A stretch of DNA of 6,469 nt. Origin: Chloroflexota bacterium (GTDB lineage Bacteria > Chloroflexota > Anaerolineae > Fen-1058). Under the pieces are notes generated by a model that worked only from the letters and a program-made list of their open reading frames with translations, did no database searches and was not told the origin of the DNA. The stretch covers positions 1 through 6,469 of the forward strand of contig JACRBO010000058.1 in NCBI GenBank assembly GCA_016219235.1, read 5' to 3'. Positions within the stretch are counted from its first letter, which is position 1. Each line of letters begins with the position of its first letter. A program made the translations under genes and the position numbers. This document shows positions 1 to 5,662 of this stretch, in pieces.

Positions 1-31
1 CATCCGCAATTCAACATGGGAGGCAGACAGC

Positions 32-613
32 ATGAAGGCGAAATCGAGCACGGCAGCCAGGCGCACCACCAGGCCCGCCGCCAAAGCAAAATCGACTCCG
101 ACGGCGGCGTCCGCCAAGGCAGCGGCCAGCAAGTCCAAGGCCAGGCCGCCCGCTAAAGCGACAGCCAAACCTAAAGCGACCGTCAAGCCAAAAGCAGCGG
201 CAGGCGGCAAGTCTGCCGCTGGCACGCGCGCTCAACCATGGAAATTGAAGACGCCCAGCGGATCATCGGAATACGTCATGTTCCGCGACGAGACGTTGGA
301 TCCGCCCGCACTGGTGTGCGTGGTGGGCACGACGGAACTGCGCTATCACCTGCGCTGCCTGGATGACCTCCACGTGCTGTTGAAGCAGCACGGCGACTGG
401 CTGCCGCTGGGCAGCGCCGACGAGCAGAAGCCCGCCGCGCCCGGCACGGTGGAAGCCTGGGCACGCTCCGCGGACAATCCCGTGGGCGGGTGGTACGGGC
501 TGAAGAAGGGCCTGCGGGGGCGCTTCGGCATGTACGTGCCGCCCTTGATGGAACTGCTGGGGCTGGCCGAAGTGGAGCACAACGCGAAGAACAATCGTAT
601 GCGGGCGCGGTAA
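32..613 (+). CDS. Histone-H1-like Lys/Ala/Pro-rich tail fused to a small conserved domain, function unknown
   Basis: The protein has 193 residues. The ATG at 32 is preceded by GGGAGG at 18-23, eight bases upstream, which supports this start. Residues 1 to about 68 are almost only Lys, Ala, Pro, Ser, Thr and Arg with repeated AKxKA/KPKA motifs. This resembles eukaryotic H1 tails and bacterial H1-like proteins, so nucleic-acid binding is likely for this part (inference). From about residue 70 a compact, normally composed domain begins (QPWKLKTPSG) and runs to the end; landmarks are HGDWLPLGSADEQKP, NPVGGWYGLKKG and a C-terminal HNAKNNRMRA. I recall this domain as a widespread standalone bacterial family of unknown function (possibly DUF6855, unverified). 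It ends in TAA. Only 31 bases of upstream sequence are present, so no promoter can be judged. Codons 151-193 and 44 bases beyond the stop are duplicated 2.9 kb downstream. The next gene lies on the opposite strand, so this gene appears monocistronic. Confidence 0.85.
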   Translation: MKAKSSTAARRTTRPAAKAKSTPTAASAKAAASKSKARPPAKATAKPKATVKPKAAAGGKSAAGTRAQPWKLKTPSGSSEYVMFRDETLDPPALVCVVGTTELRYHLRCLDDLHVLLKQHGDWLPLGSADEQKPAAPGTVEAWARSADNPVGGWYGLKKGLRGRFGMYVPPLMELLGLAEVEHNAKNNRMRAR

Positions 614-657
614 AACTCGCGGGCGTGGAGCAGTCAAATCAAACGCGGCGATCCAGC
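482..657 (+). repeat. Left copy of a direct repeat: gene 3' end plus half a terminator
   Basis: These 176 bases contain the last 43 codons of the first gene, its TAA (611-613) and 44 bases beyond. They recur at 3389-3560 with only two substitutions (554 C/T and 580 C/T) and a 4-base gap (TGTA 531-534, absent in the other copy). Both substitutions are synonymous in the intact reading frame, and the noncoding 44 bases are identical. The copy ends three bases after the first arm (AACGCGGCGATCC, 642-654) of a hairpin that is complete only in the right copy. Confidence 0.95.
642..654 (+). other. Orphan half of a terminator hairpin
   Basis: AACGCGGCGATCC is the left arm of the 13-bp stem found intact at 3545-3579. 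Here the sequence departs three bases later (from 658) and the partner arm is missing, so no such hairpin can form. Gene 1 has therefore lost this terminator. Its nearest downstream hairpin is now the one at 700-730. Confidence 0.8.
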
Positions 658-699
658 AACGGCAGAGTCAATGAGCCGTTTACGCAAGCTGGACACATA

Positions 700-730
700 A
701 CACGCCCCGGCCAGACTGGCCGGGGCGTGT
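700..730 (-). terminator. Strong hairpin terminator of the beta-helix gene
   Basis: A perfect 14-bp stem (700-713 with 717-730, arms starting ACACGCCCCGGCC) closes a 3-base loop. It lies 30 bases past the stop of the minus-strand gene. The tail on the minus strand (TATGTGTCC) is not T-rich, so termination may depend on the very GC-rich stem. It may also stop transcripts of the first gene coming from the left. Confidence 0.75.
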
Positions 731-760
731 CAATTGGTTGGCAACCGTTCAGGGTATCGA

Positions 761-3142
761 TTAGCCGTTTTTCAACACCACAGGCAAATAAACCCGCCGC
801 TGTTCACCCAACTTGACGACCTCGTTGGAGTAGGCGCTTTCGCGACCCAGGTAATCGTAGGCAGCCACCACAAAGTGATAGTCGCCGCTGGCAGACAGGC
901 CGTTCACTACTACCGTAGCGCCCTGCCCTAGATCGATGGGCGAATCGCCCTGCGGCAAACCGCTGCCATTATAGGGCGTACAGCTATCGGCGTCATAGTA
1001 CAGGCGATAGCCCCAATCAGGCGCGGCCGGTCCGGGGTTGCGGCAGCCGATGTCAGGCACAGGCGAACTCGGCGTCCAAGTGAGTGTGATCGTGGCCGTG
1101 CCCGTGACGACGCTCAGATTCGCGGGCGCCGACAACTGCGCTAGTGGTGTCGGAGAATACAGGCTAGGCGCATACCGCAGCGGGCCTCGACCAGGCGCGT
1201 CAAGCCCATCGTAGAACTGGCCGGGAATCGCGCCACAGGCGGACGGTCCCCAGTAATTGAGCGTGGCGCTCACCTCGCCGGATGACACCACCTCGGCATC
1301 GTAGGGCAGATTGCCGTACAGGTTATTGTAATGAACCTGCGGCTGCCCGCTGATCGAAACACCGCCGACCACGCCGCCGGGCGCGGTGTTGCTGACCACA
1401 CTGTTATAACTGAAGTCGGTGGCATTCACCACGTACGCGCCGGAGCCGTACCCAAAGGACGGCGACTGGTTATAGGCGAGGAAGTTCTGGGTGACGATGC
1501 TGCCGTTGGCGTACAAGCCGCCGCCGTCACTCTGGGCCGTATTGCTTTGAACCAGATTAGCGCGCACGGTGCCGCTGATGGCGTACAGGCCCGCGCCGAC
1601 ATTGGCCGTGTTGGCTTCCAGCGTGTTGCCGGTCAGCGTTGCCTTGTAACCGTACAGGCCGCCGCCGTAGTTGGCCGTGTTATACTTGAGTGTGTTTTGC
1701 AGCGCCGTGCCCTCGTCAACGTATAGTGTCCCGCTTAAGGTCGTGGTGTTGGAAAGGATGGTGTTGTTGGTGGTCGTCCCTTTGAATGAGTAGACACCGC
1801 CGCCGCGCTGGCTGCTGTTGTTTGTGACCGTGTTCTGCTGGACGGTATTCTGGCGGCCATAAATTCCGCCACCCTGACCGTCCGCCCCACCGGACGCCGT
1901 GTTCAAGTGGACGACGTTACTGCTGACCGCGCCGCCATCAGCATAGATGCCGCCGCCGTAACCGACATTGTTCGCTCCAACTGTAGACGCGGTGTTACCG
2001 GTGATGGTGTTGCCGGTAATGGTACTGCCTGAGCCGTAGATGCCGCCGCCGTAAGCATTGTCATTGTTCAAGCCGGCGGCGCTATTGCCGCTGATCAGGT
2101 TGCCATTTACGGTGCTCAACGAAGCATAGATGCCGCCGCCATAGACGTGGTTGCCGTAAGCGCCGGTGGTGAAGTTGCCGCTAATGGTGTTGTTCGTCAC
2201 CGTACCGCCCGCCGCGTAGATCCCCGCGCCGTATTGGTTCACGGTGTTGCCGCTGACGGTGTTGCCGGTCAGCGTGCTGCCGCTCGCATAAACTCCGCCG
2301 CCGTGATAACCATCGGCGTTGTTGCCGCTTACGACATTGCCGATCAATGTGCTGCCGGTGGCGTAGATGCCGCCCCCGTCCGTGTAAGAGTTGTTGTTCG
2401 TCACCGTATTGCTGAGCAGTGTGCTGGCCGAAGCATAAATCCCGCCGCCGCGGTCGCCGTTGACAAAGGCCGTGACATTGCTGTCCACCGTGTTCCCCGT
2501 CACAGAGCCATTGGCGACGTAGAGGCCGCCGCCATCTCCGTTGACTGTGTTGTGATTGAGGTTATTGCCGCTGACGACGATGAGGTGGCTGGCTGAACGG
2601 CCGGTGGCATGCAGGCCGCTACTCGCATTGTTCTGAATGGTGTTGGCAGTGATGAACGGCGAGGCGGAAGCCGCCTCGACTGCGCCGCTCACCCCGGCGC
2701 CGCCGCCGCCCCATTCGACGAGACTGTTCTGAAGCAGGCTTCCGCCTATATACTGGCCGCTACCGTTGAAGACGGCGTCTACGCTGCTGGCGGTAAAGAA
2801 GATACGCCCCCAGTCGCCTTTCGCATGGGTCGGCTTACCGGACGTAAAGGTAGCGCCCTGAGCGATGAGTGTGCCGTCGACTTGCAGCGAGGTGCCCGCG
2901 CCAAACTTCACGACGACGCCCGACTCAATGGTGAGCGTCACGCCGATCGTGACCTGCACATCGCACGTGACGGTGTATGGATTGTTCGCGGCGAGCCAGG
3001 TCGTATTGGTCGCAATGGCACCGCAGACATTGCCGGTGGGCGCGGCCCGAGCTGCTGCTGGCGGCTGGACGGACAGGAATAGCAGCACACAGCCTAGCAA
3101 GCTGACCGCGATCGACAGACTTCTACTTCGCAAACTTGGCAT
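761..3142 (-). CDS. Secreted right-handed parallel beta-helix protein with C-terminal Fn3-like domain
   Basis: The protein has 793 residues and is probably exported. Residues 1 to about 33 form a signal peptide: an Arg-containing start, a hydrophobic core IAVSLLGCVLLFLSV, and a likely cut after ARA. Residues 40-100 match the cap that often opens beta-helix proteins (TTWLAANNPYTVTC, then LTIESGVVVKFG). Residues 204 to about 590 contain about 15 coils of 22-31 residues starting GGGIYA/GAGIYA and continuing with xTxxGNTVSGNT. NYWG at 629-632 marks the usual end of the helix. Residues about 671-778 look like a fibronectin type III domain (APANLSVV, ITLTWT, YHFVVAAYD). The protein ends VYLPVVLKNG, a Chloroflexota-type terminal motif that may act in surface sorting (inference). 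The start is supported by AAAGGA ten bases upstream. No polysaccharide lyase or protease catalytic motif is evident, so an adhesive or structural surface role is as likely as an enzymatic one. The gene lies alone inside the putative insert. Confidence 0.92.
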   Translation of the reverse strand: MPSLRSRSLSIAVSLLGCVLLFLSVQPPAAARAAPTGNVCGAIATNTTWLAANNPYTVTCDVQVTIGVTLTIESGVVVKFGAGTSLQVDGTLIAQGATFTSGKPTHAKGDWGRIFFTASSVDAVFNGSGQYIGGSLLQNSLVEWGGGGAGVSGAVEAASASPFITANTIQNNASSGLHATGRSASHLIVVSGNNLNHNTVNGDGGGLYVANGSVTGNTVDSNVTAFVNGDRGGGIYASASTLLSNTVTNNNSYTDGGGIYATGSTLIGNVVSGNNADGYHGGGVYASGSTLTGNTVSGNTVNQYGAGIYAAGGTVTNNTISGNFTTGAYGNHVYGGGIYASLSTVNGNLISGNSAAGLNNDNAYGGGIYGSGSTITGNTITGNTASTVGANNVGYGGGIYADGGAVSSNVVHLNTASGGADGQGGGIYGRQNTVQQNTVTNNSSQRGGGVYSFKGTTTNNTILSNTTTLSGTLYVDEGTALQNTLKYNTANYGGGLYGYKATLTGNTLEANTANVGAGLYAISGTVRANLVQSNTAQSDGGGLYANGSIVTQNFLAYNQSPSFGYGSGAYVVNATDFSYNSVVSNTAPGGVVGGVSISGQPQVHYNNLYGNLPYDAEVVSSGEVSATLNYWGPSACGAIPGQFYDGLDAPGRGPLRYAPSLYSPTPLAQLSAPANLSVVTGTATITLTWTPSSPVPDIGCRNPGPAAPDWGYRLYYDADSCTPYNGSGLPQGDSPIDLGQGATVVVNGLSASGDYHFVVAAYDYLGRESAYSNEVVKLGEQRRVYLPVVLKNG
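1373..2533 (-). repeat. Coding repeat array: about 15 beta-helix coils
   Basis: The DNA encoding residues 204-590 is degenerate tandem repetition, visible on the + strand as recurrent GCCGCCGCC blocks followed by GTTGCCGGT-type blocks, spaced 66-93 bases. Each unit encodes GGGIYA, then a turn, then a GNTVSGN ladder of Asn and Thr that packs inside a beta-helix. Unit length varies at one loop, with the longest inserts around residues 224-232, 324-334 and 385-396. The repetition also creates open antisense frames that should not be taken as genes. Confidence 0.85.
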
Positions 3143-3388
3143 GGCGATTCATTCCTTTCGATGGGTGTGGGTTGCCAACTCGATCGATTTAATGAGACCT
3201 TCGATCGCCCGTGCCGGGCCTGATGAATGGCTGGAATGAACGCATGTTAATATACAATCACAACCGAGGGCGTTACCCATCCTAACATAGTTTAGAATTC
3301 GAAGTCAATGTGTGCGCAGCGTAGATCCGCCCGACCAGTTGGCGATCGATGCTAGCGTATGCTACAGTAAGCACCTGTAAACAGGCTG
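3143..3388. other. Leader and right edge of the putative insert; no gene seen
   Basis: These 246 bases, with the decayed fragment and terminator that follow, make about 450 bases without an intact gene (3143-3596). The part next to the beta-helix gene is its 5' leader with a Shine-Dalgarno at 3153-3158. Bases about 3245-3300 are notably AT-rich against the surroundings and contain the best -10 candidate. CGATCG occurs three times (3181, 3202, 3343). A small inverted repeat CCTGTAAACAGG sits at 3374-3385, immediately before the junction. No convincing small ORF or structured RNA was recognised. Confidence 0.6.
3249..3254 (-). promoter_or_regulatory. Candidate -10 box for the beta-helix gene
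   Basis: On the minus strand this reads TATATT inside an AT-rich stretch about 100 bases upstream of the ATG. No good -35 hexamer lies 16-18 bases upstream (GGTAAC is at the expected place). The call rests on the AT-rich setting and position only. Confidence 0.3.
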
Positions 3389-3516
3389 GTGGGCGGGTGG
3401 TACGGGCTGAAGAAGGGCCTGCGGGGGCGCTTCGGCACGTGCCGCCCTTGATGGAATTGCTGGGGCTGGCCGAAGTGGAGCATAACGCGAAGAACAATCG
3501 TATGCGGGCGCGGTAA
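3389..3516 (+). pseudogene. Decayed 3' fragment of the H1-tail/conserved-domain gene
   Basis: This matches codons 151-193 of the gene at 32-613. It has no start, no 5' two-thirds and no promoter. Loss of four bases after GRFG shifts the frame, giving GTCRP and a premature TGA, so it cannot encode the domain end. The original TAA position is still recognisable at 3514-3516. It is best read as the displaced original gene tail, left behind when the beta-helix block arrived, or as the far arm of an integration repeat. Confidence 0.88.
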
Positions 3517-3560
3517 AACTCGCGGGCGTGGAGCAGTCAAATCAAACGCGGCGATCCAGC
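3389..3560 (+). repeat. Right copy of the direct repeat
   Basis: These 172 bases are nearly identical to 482-657: two substitutions (3457 and 3483) and a 4-base deletion. The match starts at G3389 and ends at C3560, inside the loop of the terminator at 3545-3579. Confidence 0.95.
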
Positions 3561-3579
3561 TGAGTCGGATCGCCGCGTT
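3545..3579 (-). terminator. Intact hairpin terminator of the amber-split gene, possibly bidirectional
   Basis: A perfect 13-bp stem, AACGCGGCGATCC (3545-3557) with GGATCGCCGCGTT (3567-3579), encloses a 9-base loop. On the minus strand it is followed by TTTGATTTGACTG, a T-rich tail, 17 bases beyond the stop of the minus-strand gene. On the + strand the tail GTCGTAAGC is weak. Before the insertion it probably lay between two convergent genes and could have served both. The tail TTTGATTT also follows the hairpin at 5663-5696. Confidence 0.8.
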
Positions 3580-3596
3580 GTCGTAAGCGGATGAAA

Positions 3597-4430
3597 TCAG
3601 CGGGCCAGATAGTAGCCGTCGCCCAGCGCCCGGAAGGTGGTTTGAGCAGCCAGCGCGGCAAACAGCGGGCCGGGCGGCGTGCGGCGCACCAGGTTCAGCG
3701 CCGCGTACAGCGTCTTGACGTGGACGTTGCCCTGCGGACTGAGTTTGGCCAGTTCCGGCAGCAGCTGCACGATCAATTCGCTCAACGGCGTGCCGCGCTC
3801 GGCCAGCTGCGCGGTGAGTTTGTCGATACCGGCAGTGTCGTCGGCGATCACGATCAACTGTTCGTCGTAATCGCACGGAATCTGCCGTTTGATCATGTCA
3901 AAGGTCAGGCGGTTGTCGCGCAGCACGGCCACGCGCACCCATTCACGGCGGGGGCGCAGACCGCGCAAATCCACCACCACTACGCCGGGTTCGTCGCTGC
4001 GGGAGAGCTGCACGTAAGCGCCCGCGGGCACATCGTTGGCAGCGTACCACACATCCAGGCCAAAGGCATAGTGGCGCTCGCGCACTACCCAGCCGGGCCA
4101 GCGCTGACCGCTGCGGGCATCTTCGAACATGAAGCGGATGCGGTGCGTGCGGCCGTCGGGGAACAGGCGCGAGGTCGTGGACGACAGCGGCACGGTGCCC
4201 GCGCGCCGGTGTGGATACGTCAGCGTAAAGGTCACTTCTTCGTCGTCGAGTGACGCGTCGGCTGACGCATCATCGGCGGGCAAGTCCGACCATTCATCGT
4301 CGAGTTTGCGTTCGAACTTCAGCAAATCCGCGTTGAGCGCGCCGGGCGTGTAATCGATCGGCCTGTACTGCAACCGATCGGGCAGCTGTCGCACGCTGTC
4401 CGGTTCCAGCCGCACCAGATACCACAGCAC
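3597..4430 (-). CDS. C-terminal part of an amber-interrupted gene, function unknown
   Basis: This ORF codes for 277 residues if started at GTG 4430, ending in TGA. I do not recognise the family. Residues 41-66 form an acidic, low-complexity linker (DDEWSDLPADDASADAS). About residues 67-170 look beta-rich (VTFTLTYPHRR, HRIRFMFEDARSG, YAFGLDVWYA, GVVVVDLRGL). The end, residues 212-277, looks helical and closes with FRALGDGYYLAR, reminiscent of a winged-helix type fold (weak). The GTG at 4430 is doubtful as a real start. The 28 codons upstream are in frame and protein-like (IFSLNYALYHDERFDEVGP), contain no ATG, GTG or TTG, and run straight back to the TAG that ends the ORF at 4515-5180. No clear ribosome site precedes 4430. 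It is most likely the second half of one 527-codon gene. Confidence 0.7.
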   Translation of the reverse strand: MLWYLVRLEPDSVRQLPDRLQYRPIDYTPGALNADLLKFERKLDDEWSDLPADDASADASLDDEEVTFTLTYPHRRAGTVPLSSTTSRLFPDGRTHRIRFMFEDARSGQRWPGWVVRERHYAFGLDVWYAANDVPAGAYVQLSRSDEPGVVVVDLRGLRPRREWVRVAVLRDNRLTFDMIKRQIPCDYDEQLIVIADDTAGIDKLTAQLAERGTPLSELIVQLLPELAKLSPQGNVHVKTLYAALNLVRRTPPGPLFAALAAQTTFRALGDGYYLAR

Positions 4431-4514
4431 TTCGCCGGCCGGCCCTACCTCGTCAAAGCGCTCGTCGTGATACAGCGCGTAATTCAGCGAGAAGATTTGC
4501 TGGCTGCTATTGTT
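4431..4514 (-). other. In-frame coding-like segment between the amber codon and the next usable start
   Basis: Read in the frame shared by both neighbouring ORFs this gives 28 sense codons, beginning NNSSQQIFSLNYALY and ending PAGE before the GTG at 4430. The composition is that of a folded protein and it contains no start codon of the ATG/GTG/TTG type. It can only be translated by reading through the TAG or from an unusual start. Confidence 0.75.
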
Positions 4515-4517
4515 CTA
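4515..4517 (-). other. In-frame amber (TAG) codon splitting one reading frame
   Basis: Minus-strand context is CCG CCC TAG AAC AAT AGC AGC CAG CAA. Upstream (4518-5180) and downstream (3600-4514) are open in this same frame, so no indel is needed to join them. A single C-to-T change of CAG would create it, and the site lies in a Gln/Asn/Ser-rich linker where Gln would be natural. None of the other certain genes in the window ends in TAG (they use TAA or TGA). Confidence 0.85.
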
Positions 4518-5180
4518 GGGCGGCTGGCCGACTACGGCCAGGTTCGCTTCGGTGGACAGCGGGCCGCCGCCGTTCATGTCCAGCACCGCTTCGGCGATAT
4601 TGAGCTGGCCCACGTTCACATCGGCGATGAGGGCGCGCGGAAACCACGACCCGGCCAGCCAGACAAAATCGGGCGCGGCTTGCAGCAATTGGCGCAGGTG
4701 GGGCACAAAGCGGACGCCATGGCGCTTGTATAGATCGTCGGGCGACACCAGTTCTTCGGTCGGCGACAAGATCGCTGCATCTTCGTTGAGACGATGGCTG
4801 TAGGCAAAGTCGGCGGCGAACTCGCGCCGCGTGCCGTCCAGCTCCACTTCGATCACCTTGAAGTGATCGAAGTCGGGGTTCTGCCCGTCGCGGATGGCCG
4901 TCACCTGGCCCACGGCAAATTCCAGCGCGGGAAAGACCACCTGCTCGCCCACGCTAAACACGCGCTTGGGCTGATACAGCGTGCCCTGGCCTTGCTGCTT
5001 GCGGCGGATGGCGGTCTCTTCGCGCTGTGTGCGATAGCCGATCAACGCGCGCGCCAGCACATCGGTGCTGCGCGGCCGTTCGTCTTCTACAAACAGGTTG
5101 AGCAGAAACTCACGATCATCGGCGGTCAGGGTGAAAGCTTCACCCCAGTACTCGGGGGTCTGTGTGGCGCGGACTGTCAC
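4515..5180 (-). CDS. N-terminal part of an amber-interrupted gene, function unknown
   Basis: The ORF codes for 221 residues ending at TAG. The start is GTG at 5180, supported by AGGAG at 5191-5195 about ten bases upstream and a TATAAT box just beyond. I do not recognise the family. Residues about 18-60 look helical (LTADDREFLLNLFVEDERP, then a basic RTQREETAIRRKQQG), compatible with a DNA-binding or protein-binding helical module. Residues about 73-120 look like a small beta-barrel (FSVGEQVVFPALEFAVGQV, then FKVIEVEL). Residues about 155-205 form a third unit (RHGVRFVPHLRQLLQAAP, VWLAGSWFPRAL). Translation would stop in a Pro/Asn/Ser linker between apparent domains, so the truncated product could still fold. 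The same frame stays open for another 305 codons after the stop. This may be a recent nonsense mutation, suppressed amber, or a base-call error. Confidence 0.78.
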   Translation of the reverse strand: MTVRATQTPEYWGEAFTLTADDREFLLNLFVEDERPRSTDVLARALIGYRTQREETAIRRKQQGQGTLYQPKRVFSVGEQVVFPALEFAVGQVTAIRDGQNPDFDHFKVIEVELDGTRREFAADFAYSHRLNEDAAILSPTEELVSPDDLYKRHGVRFVPHLRQLLQAAPDFVWLAGSWFPRALIADVNVGQLNIAEAVLDMNGGGPLSTEANLAVVGQPP

Positions 5181-5190
5181 TGCTTATGAT

Positions 5191-5195
5191 CTCCT
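5191..5195 (-). promoter_or_regulatory. Shine-Dalgarno that fixes the GTG start at 5180
   Basis: On the minus strand this reads AGGAG, ten bases before GTG 5180. There is no ATG in frame nearby, so this site decides the non-ATG start of the amber-split gene. Confidence 0.65.
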
Positions 5196-5227
5196 GCGAT
5201 TAGGACTGCGTTTGTTTGGCGCGCGGA

Positions 5228-5233
5228 ATTATA
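5228..5233 (-). promoter_or_regulatory. -10 box of the minus-strand amber-split gene
   Basis: On the minus strand this reads TATAAT, a perfect consensus, about 47 bases before the GTG start. The -35 region 17 bases upstream (TTAATT) is weak and is made of the heptamer array at 5240-5288. The array may therefore supply the upstream promoter sequence. Confidence 0.6.
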
Positions 5234-5239
5234 CCACAG

Positions 5240-5288
5240 GAACAATGAACAATTAAGAATGAACAATTAACAATGATCAATGTTCAAT
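5240..5288 (+). repeat. Array of seven 7-bp repeats (GAACAAT type)
   Basis: Seven units in strict 7-base register: GAACAAT, GAACAAT, TAAGAAT, GAACAAT, TAACAAT, GATCAAT, GTTCAAT. This AT-rich array lies between two divergent promoters in GC-rich surroundings. It resembles the short tandemly repeated repetitive (STRR) heptamers known from cyanobacteria. The function is unknown. Confidence 0.85.
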
Positions 5289-5301
5289 GGGCAAGGTGTG
5301 C

Positions 5302-5307
5302 TATACT
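5302..5307 (+). promoter_or_regulatory. -10 box for the DUF2007-like gene
   Basis: TATACT matches the -10 consensus in five of six bases and lies 49 bases before the ATG at 5356. No good -35 is seen at 16-18 bases; the expected place falls in the end of the heptamer array. The transcript would start at about 5313, inside the second short heptamer run. Confidence 0.5.
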
Positions 5308-5335
5308 GATAACCAATCACCGGTTACCGATTACG
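5308..5335 (+). repeat. Four 7-bp repeats (GATAACC/GGTTACC type)
   Basis: GATAACC, AATCACC, GGTTACC, GATTACG follow one another in 7-base register. Bases 5312-5333 are the reverse complement, with one mismatch, of 6225-6246, the start of the array on the other side of the next two genes. Confidence 0.7.
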
Positions 5336-5345
5336 CGCACTCACC

Positions 5346-5350
5346 GGAGG
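5346..5350 (+). promoter_or_regulatory. Shine-Dalgarno that selects the ATG at 5356
   Basis: GGAGG sits five bases before ATG 5356. It argues against an in-frame ATG at 5287, which has no ribosome site and lies upstream of the -10 box. Confidence 0.7.
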
Positions 5351-5355
5351 CAGCG

Positions 5356-5643
5356 ATGTTTGGCAAGAAAGTGCAACTTCAACGCGAAGGTTTGGAGATC
5401 ATTTATCGCGCCCAGGGCATGCTGGAAGCCGAAGCAATAAAGGGCCGTCTGGAAACCTCGGGCATTCCGGCTGCGTTTGATTACGAATCGATCGGGCGCA
5501 CGTTGGGCATCACCATTGACGGGCTGGGCGAGGTGCGCATCCTGGTGCCGATCGAGCGGGCGGCCGAGGCGCGCGAGTTGTTGCGGATCAGCGCTGAGGA
5601 TACGATCGATGAGGCAGAGTTCGATTCATCTAACGAAGCCTGA
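5356..5643 (+). CDS. DUF2007-like small protein (putative signal-transducing family)
   Basis: The protein has 95 residues and begins MFGKKVQLQREG. The core fits the DUF2007 pattern: a first strand (EIIYRAQG), a helix with LEAEAIKGRLETSGIPAAF, a short loop, a strand with VRILVPIERAAEARELL, and an acidic tail. Members of this family are described only as putative signal-transducing proteins; the molecular role is not established. The protein is soluble with no signal peptide or membrane segment. It has its own -10 box and ribosome site, and its stop lies 19 bases before a strong terminator, so it is probably transcribed alone. It diverges from the amber-split gene and converges on the DUF350 gene. 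Confidence 0.85.
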   Translation: MFGKKVQLQREGLEIIYRAQGMLEAEAIKGRLETSGIPAAFDYESIGRTLGITIDGLGEVRILVPIERAAEARELLRISAEDTIDEAEFDSSNEA

Positions 5644-5662
5644 CACACACTCAACGAACCAC

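Larger units (their letters stand above)
658..3388. mobile_element. Putative inserted block carrying the beta-helix gene, flanked by direct repeats
   Basis: The 2731-base block lies between two direct copies of the 3' end of the first gene. The unbroken terminator beside the right copy and the broken one beside the left copy mark the block as the newcomer. It holds one minus-strand gene with its own terminator and leader, and no transposase, integrase or obvious terminal inverted repeats. The arrangement resembles integration at a gene 3' end, where the incoming DNA restores the gene tail and displaces the old one. It would equally fit single-crossover integration of a circle carrying 0.17 kb of homology. 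Mobility is inferred and no machinery for it is visible. Confidence 0.5.

Noticed and set aside
735..3178. GGTTGGCAAC near 735 and GGTTGCCAAC near 3169 as terminal inverted repeats of the insert
   Set aside because: The match is only about 10 bases, lies well inside the block edges (658 and 3388), and is likely by chance or part of local sequence.
1331..3239. Several + strand ORFs of 124-157 codons opposite the beta-helix gene
   Set aside because: They mirror the repetitive, GC-biased codons of the minus-strand gene, have no recognisable domains or ribosome sites, and give low-complexity Val/Ala/Gly/Arg protein.
3352..3876. A 174-codon minus-strand ORF across the decayed tail and terminator
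   Set aside because: It is an Arg/Ala-rich out-of-frame reading of the end of the amber-split gene running through the terminator hairpin and the antisense of the fragment.
4430..4430. GTG at 4430 as the natural start of an independent gene
   Set aside because: It lies inside a continuous protein-like frame that runs back to the TAG at 4515, with no ribosome site. It is kept only as the first usable start if the amber is a true stop.
4515..4517. The amber codon as pyrrolysine
   Set aside because: Nothing in the window suggests pyl genes or a methylamine methyltransferase; the setting is a Gln/Asn/Ser linker, not an active site.
5287..5355. An upstream in-frame ATG at 5287 for the DUF2007-like gene
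   Set aside because: It lies before the -10 box and inside the repeat region, has no ribosome site, and adds 23 residues unlike the family. ATG 5356 has GGAGG at the right distance.
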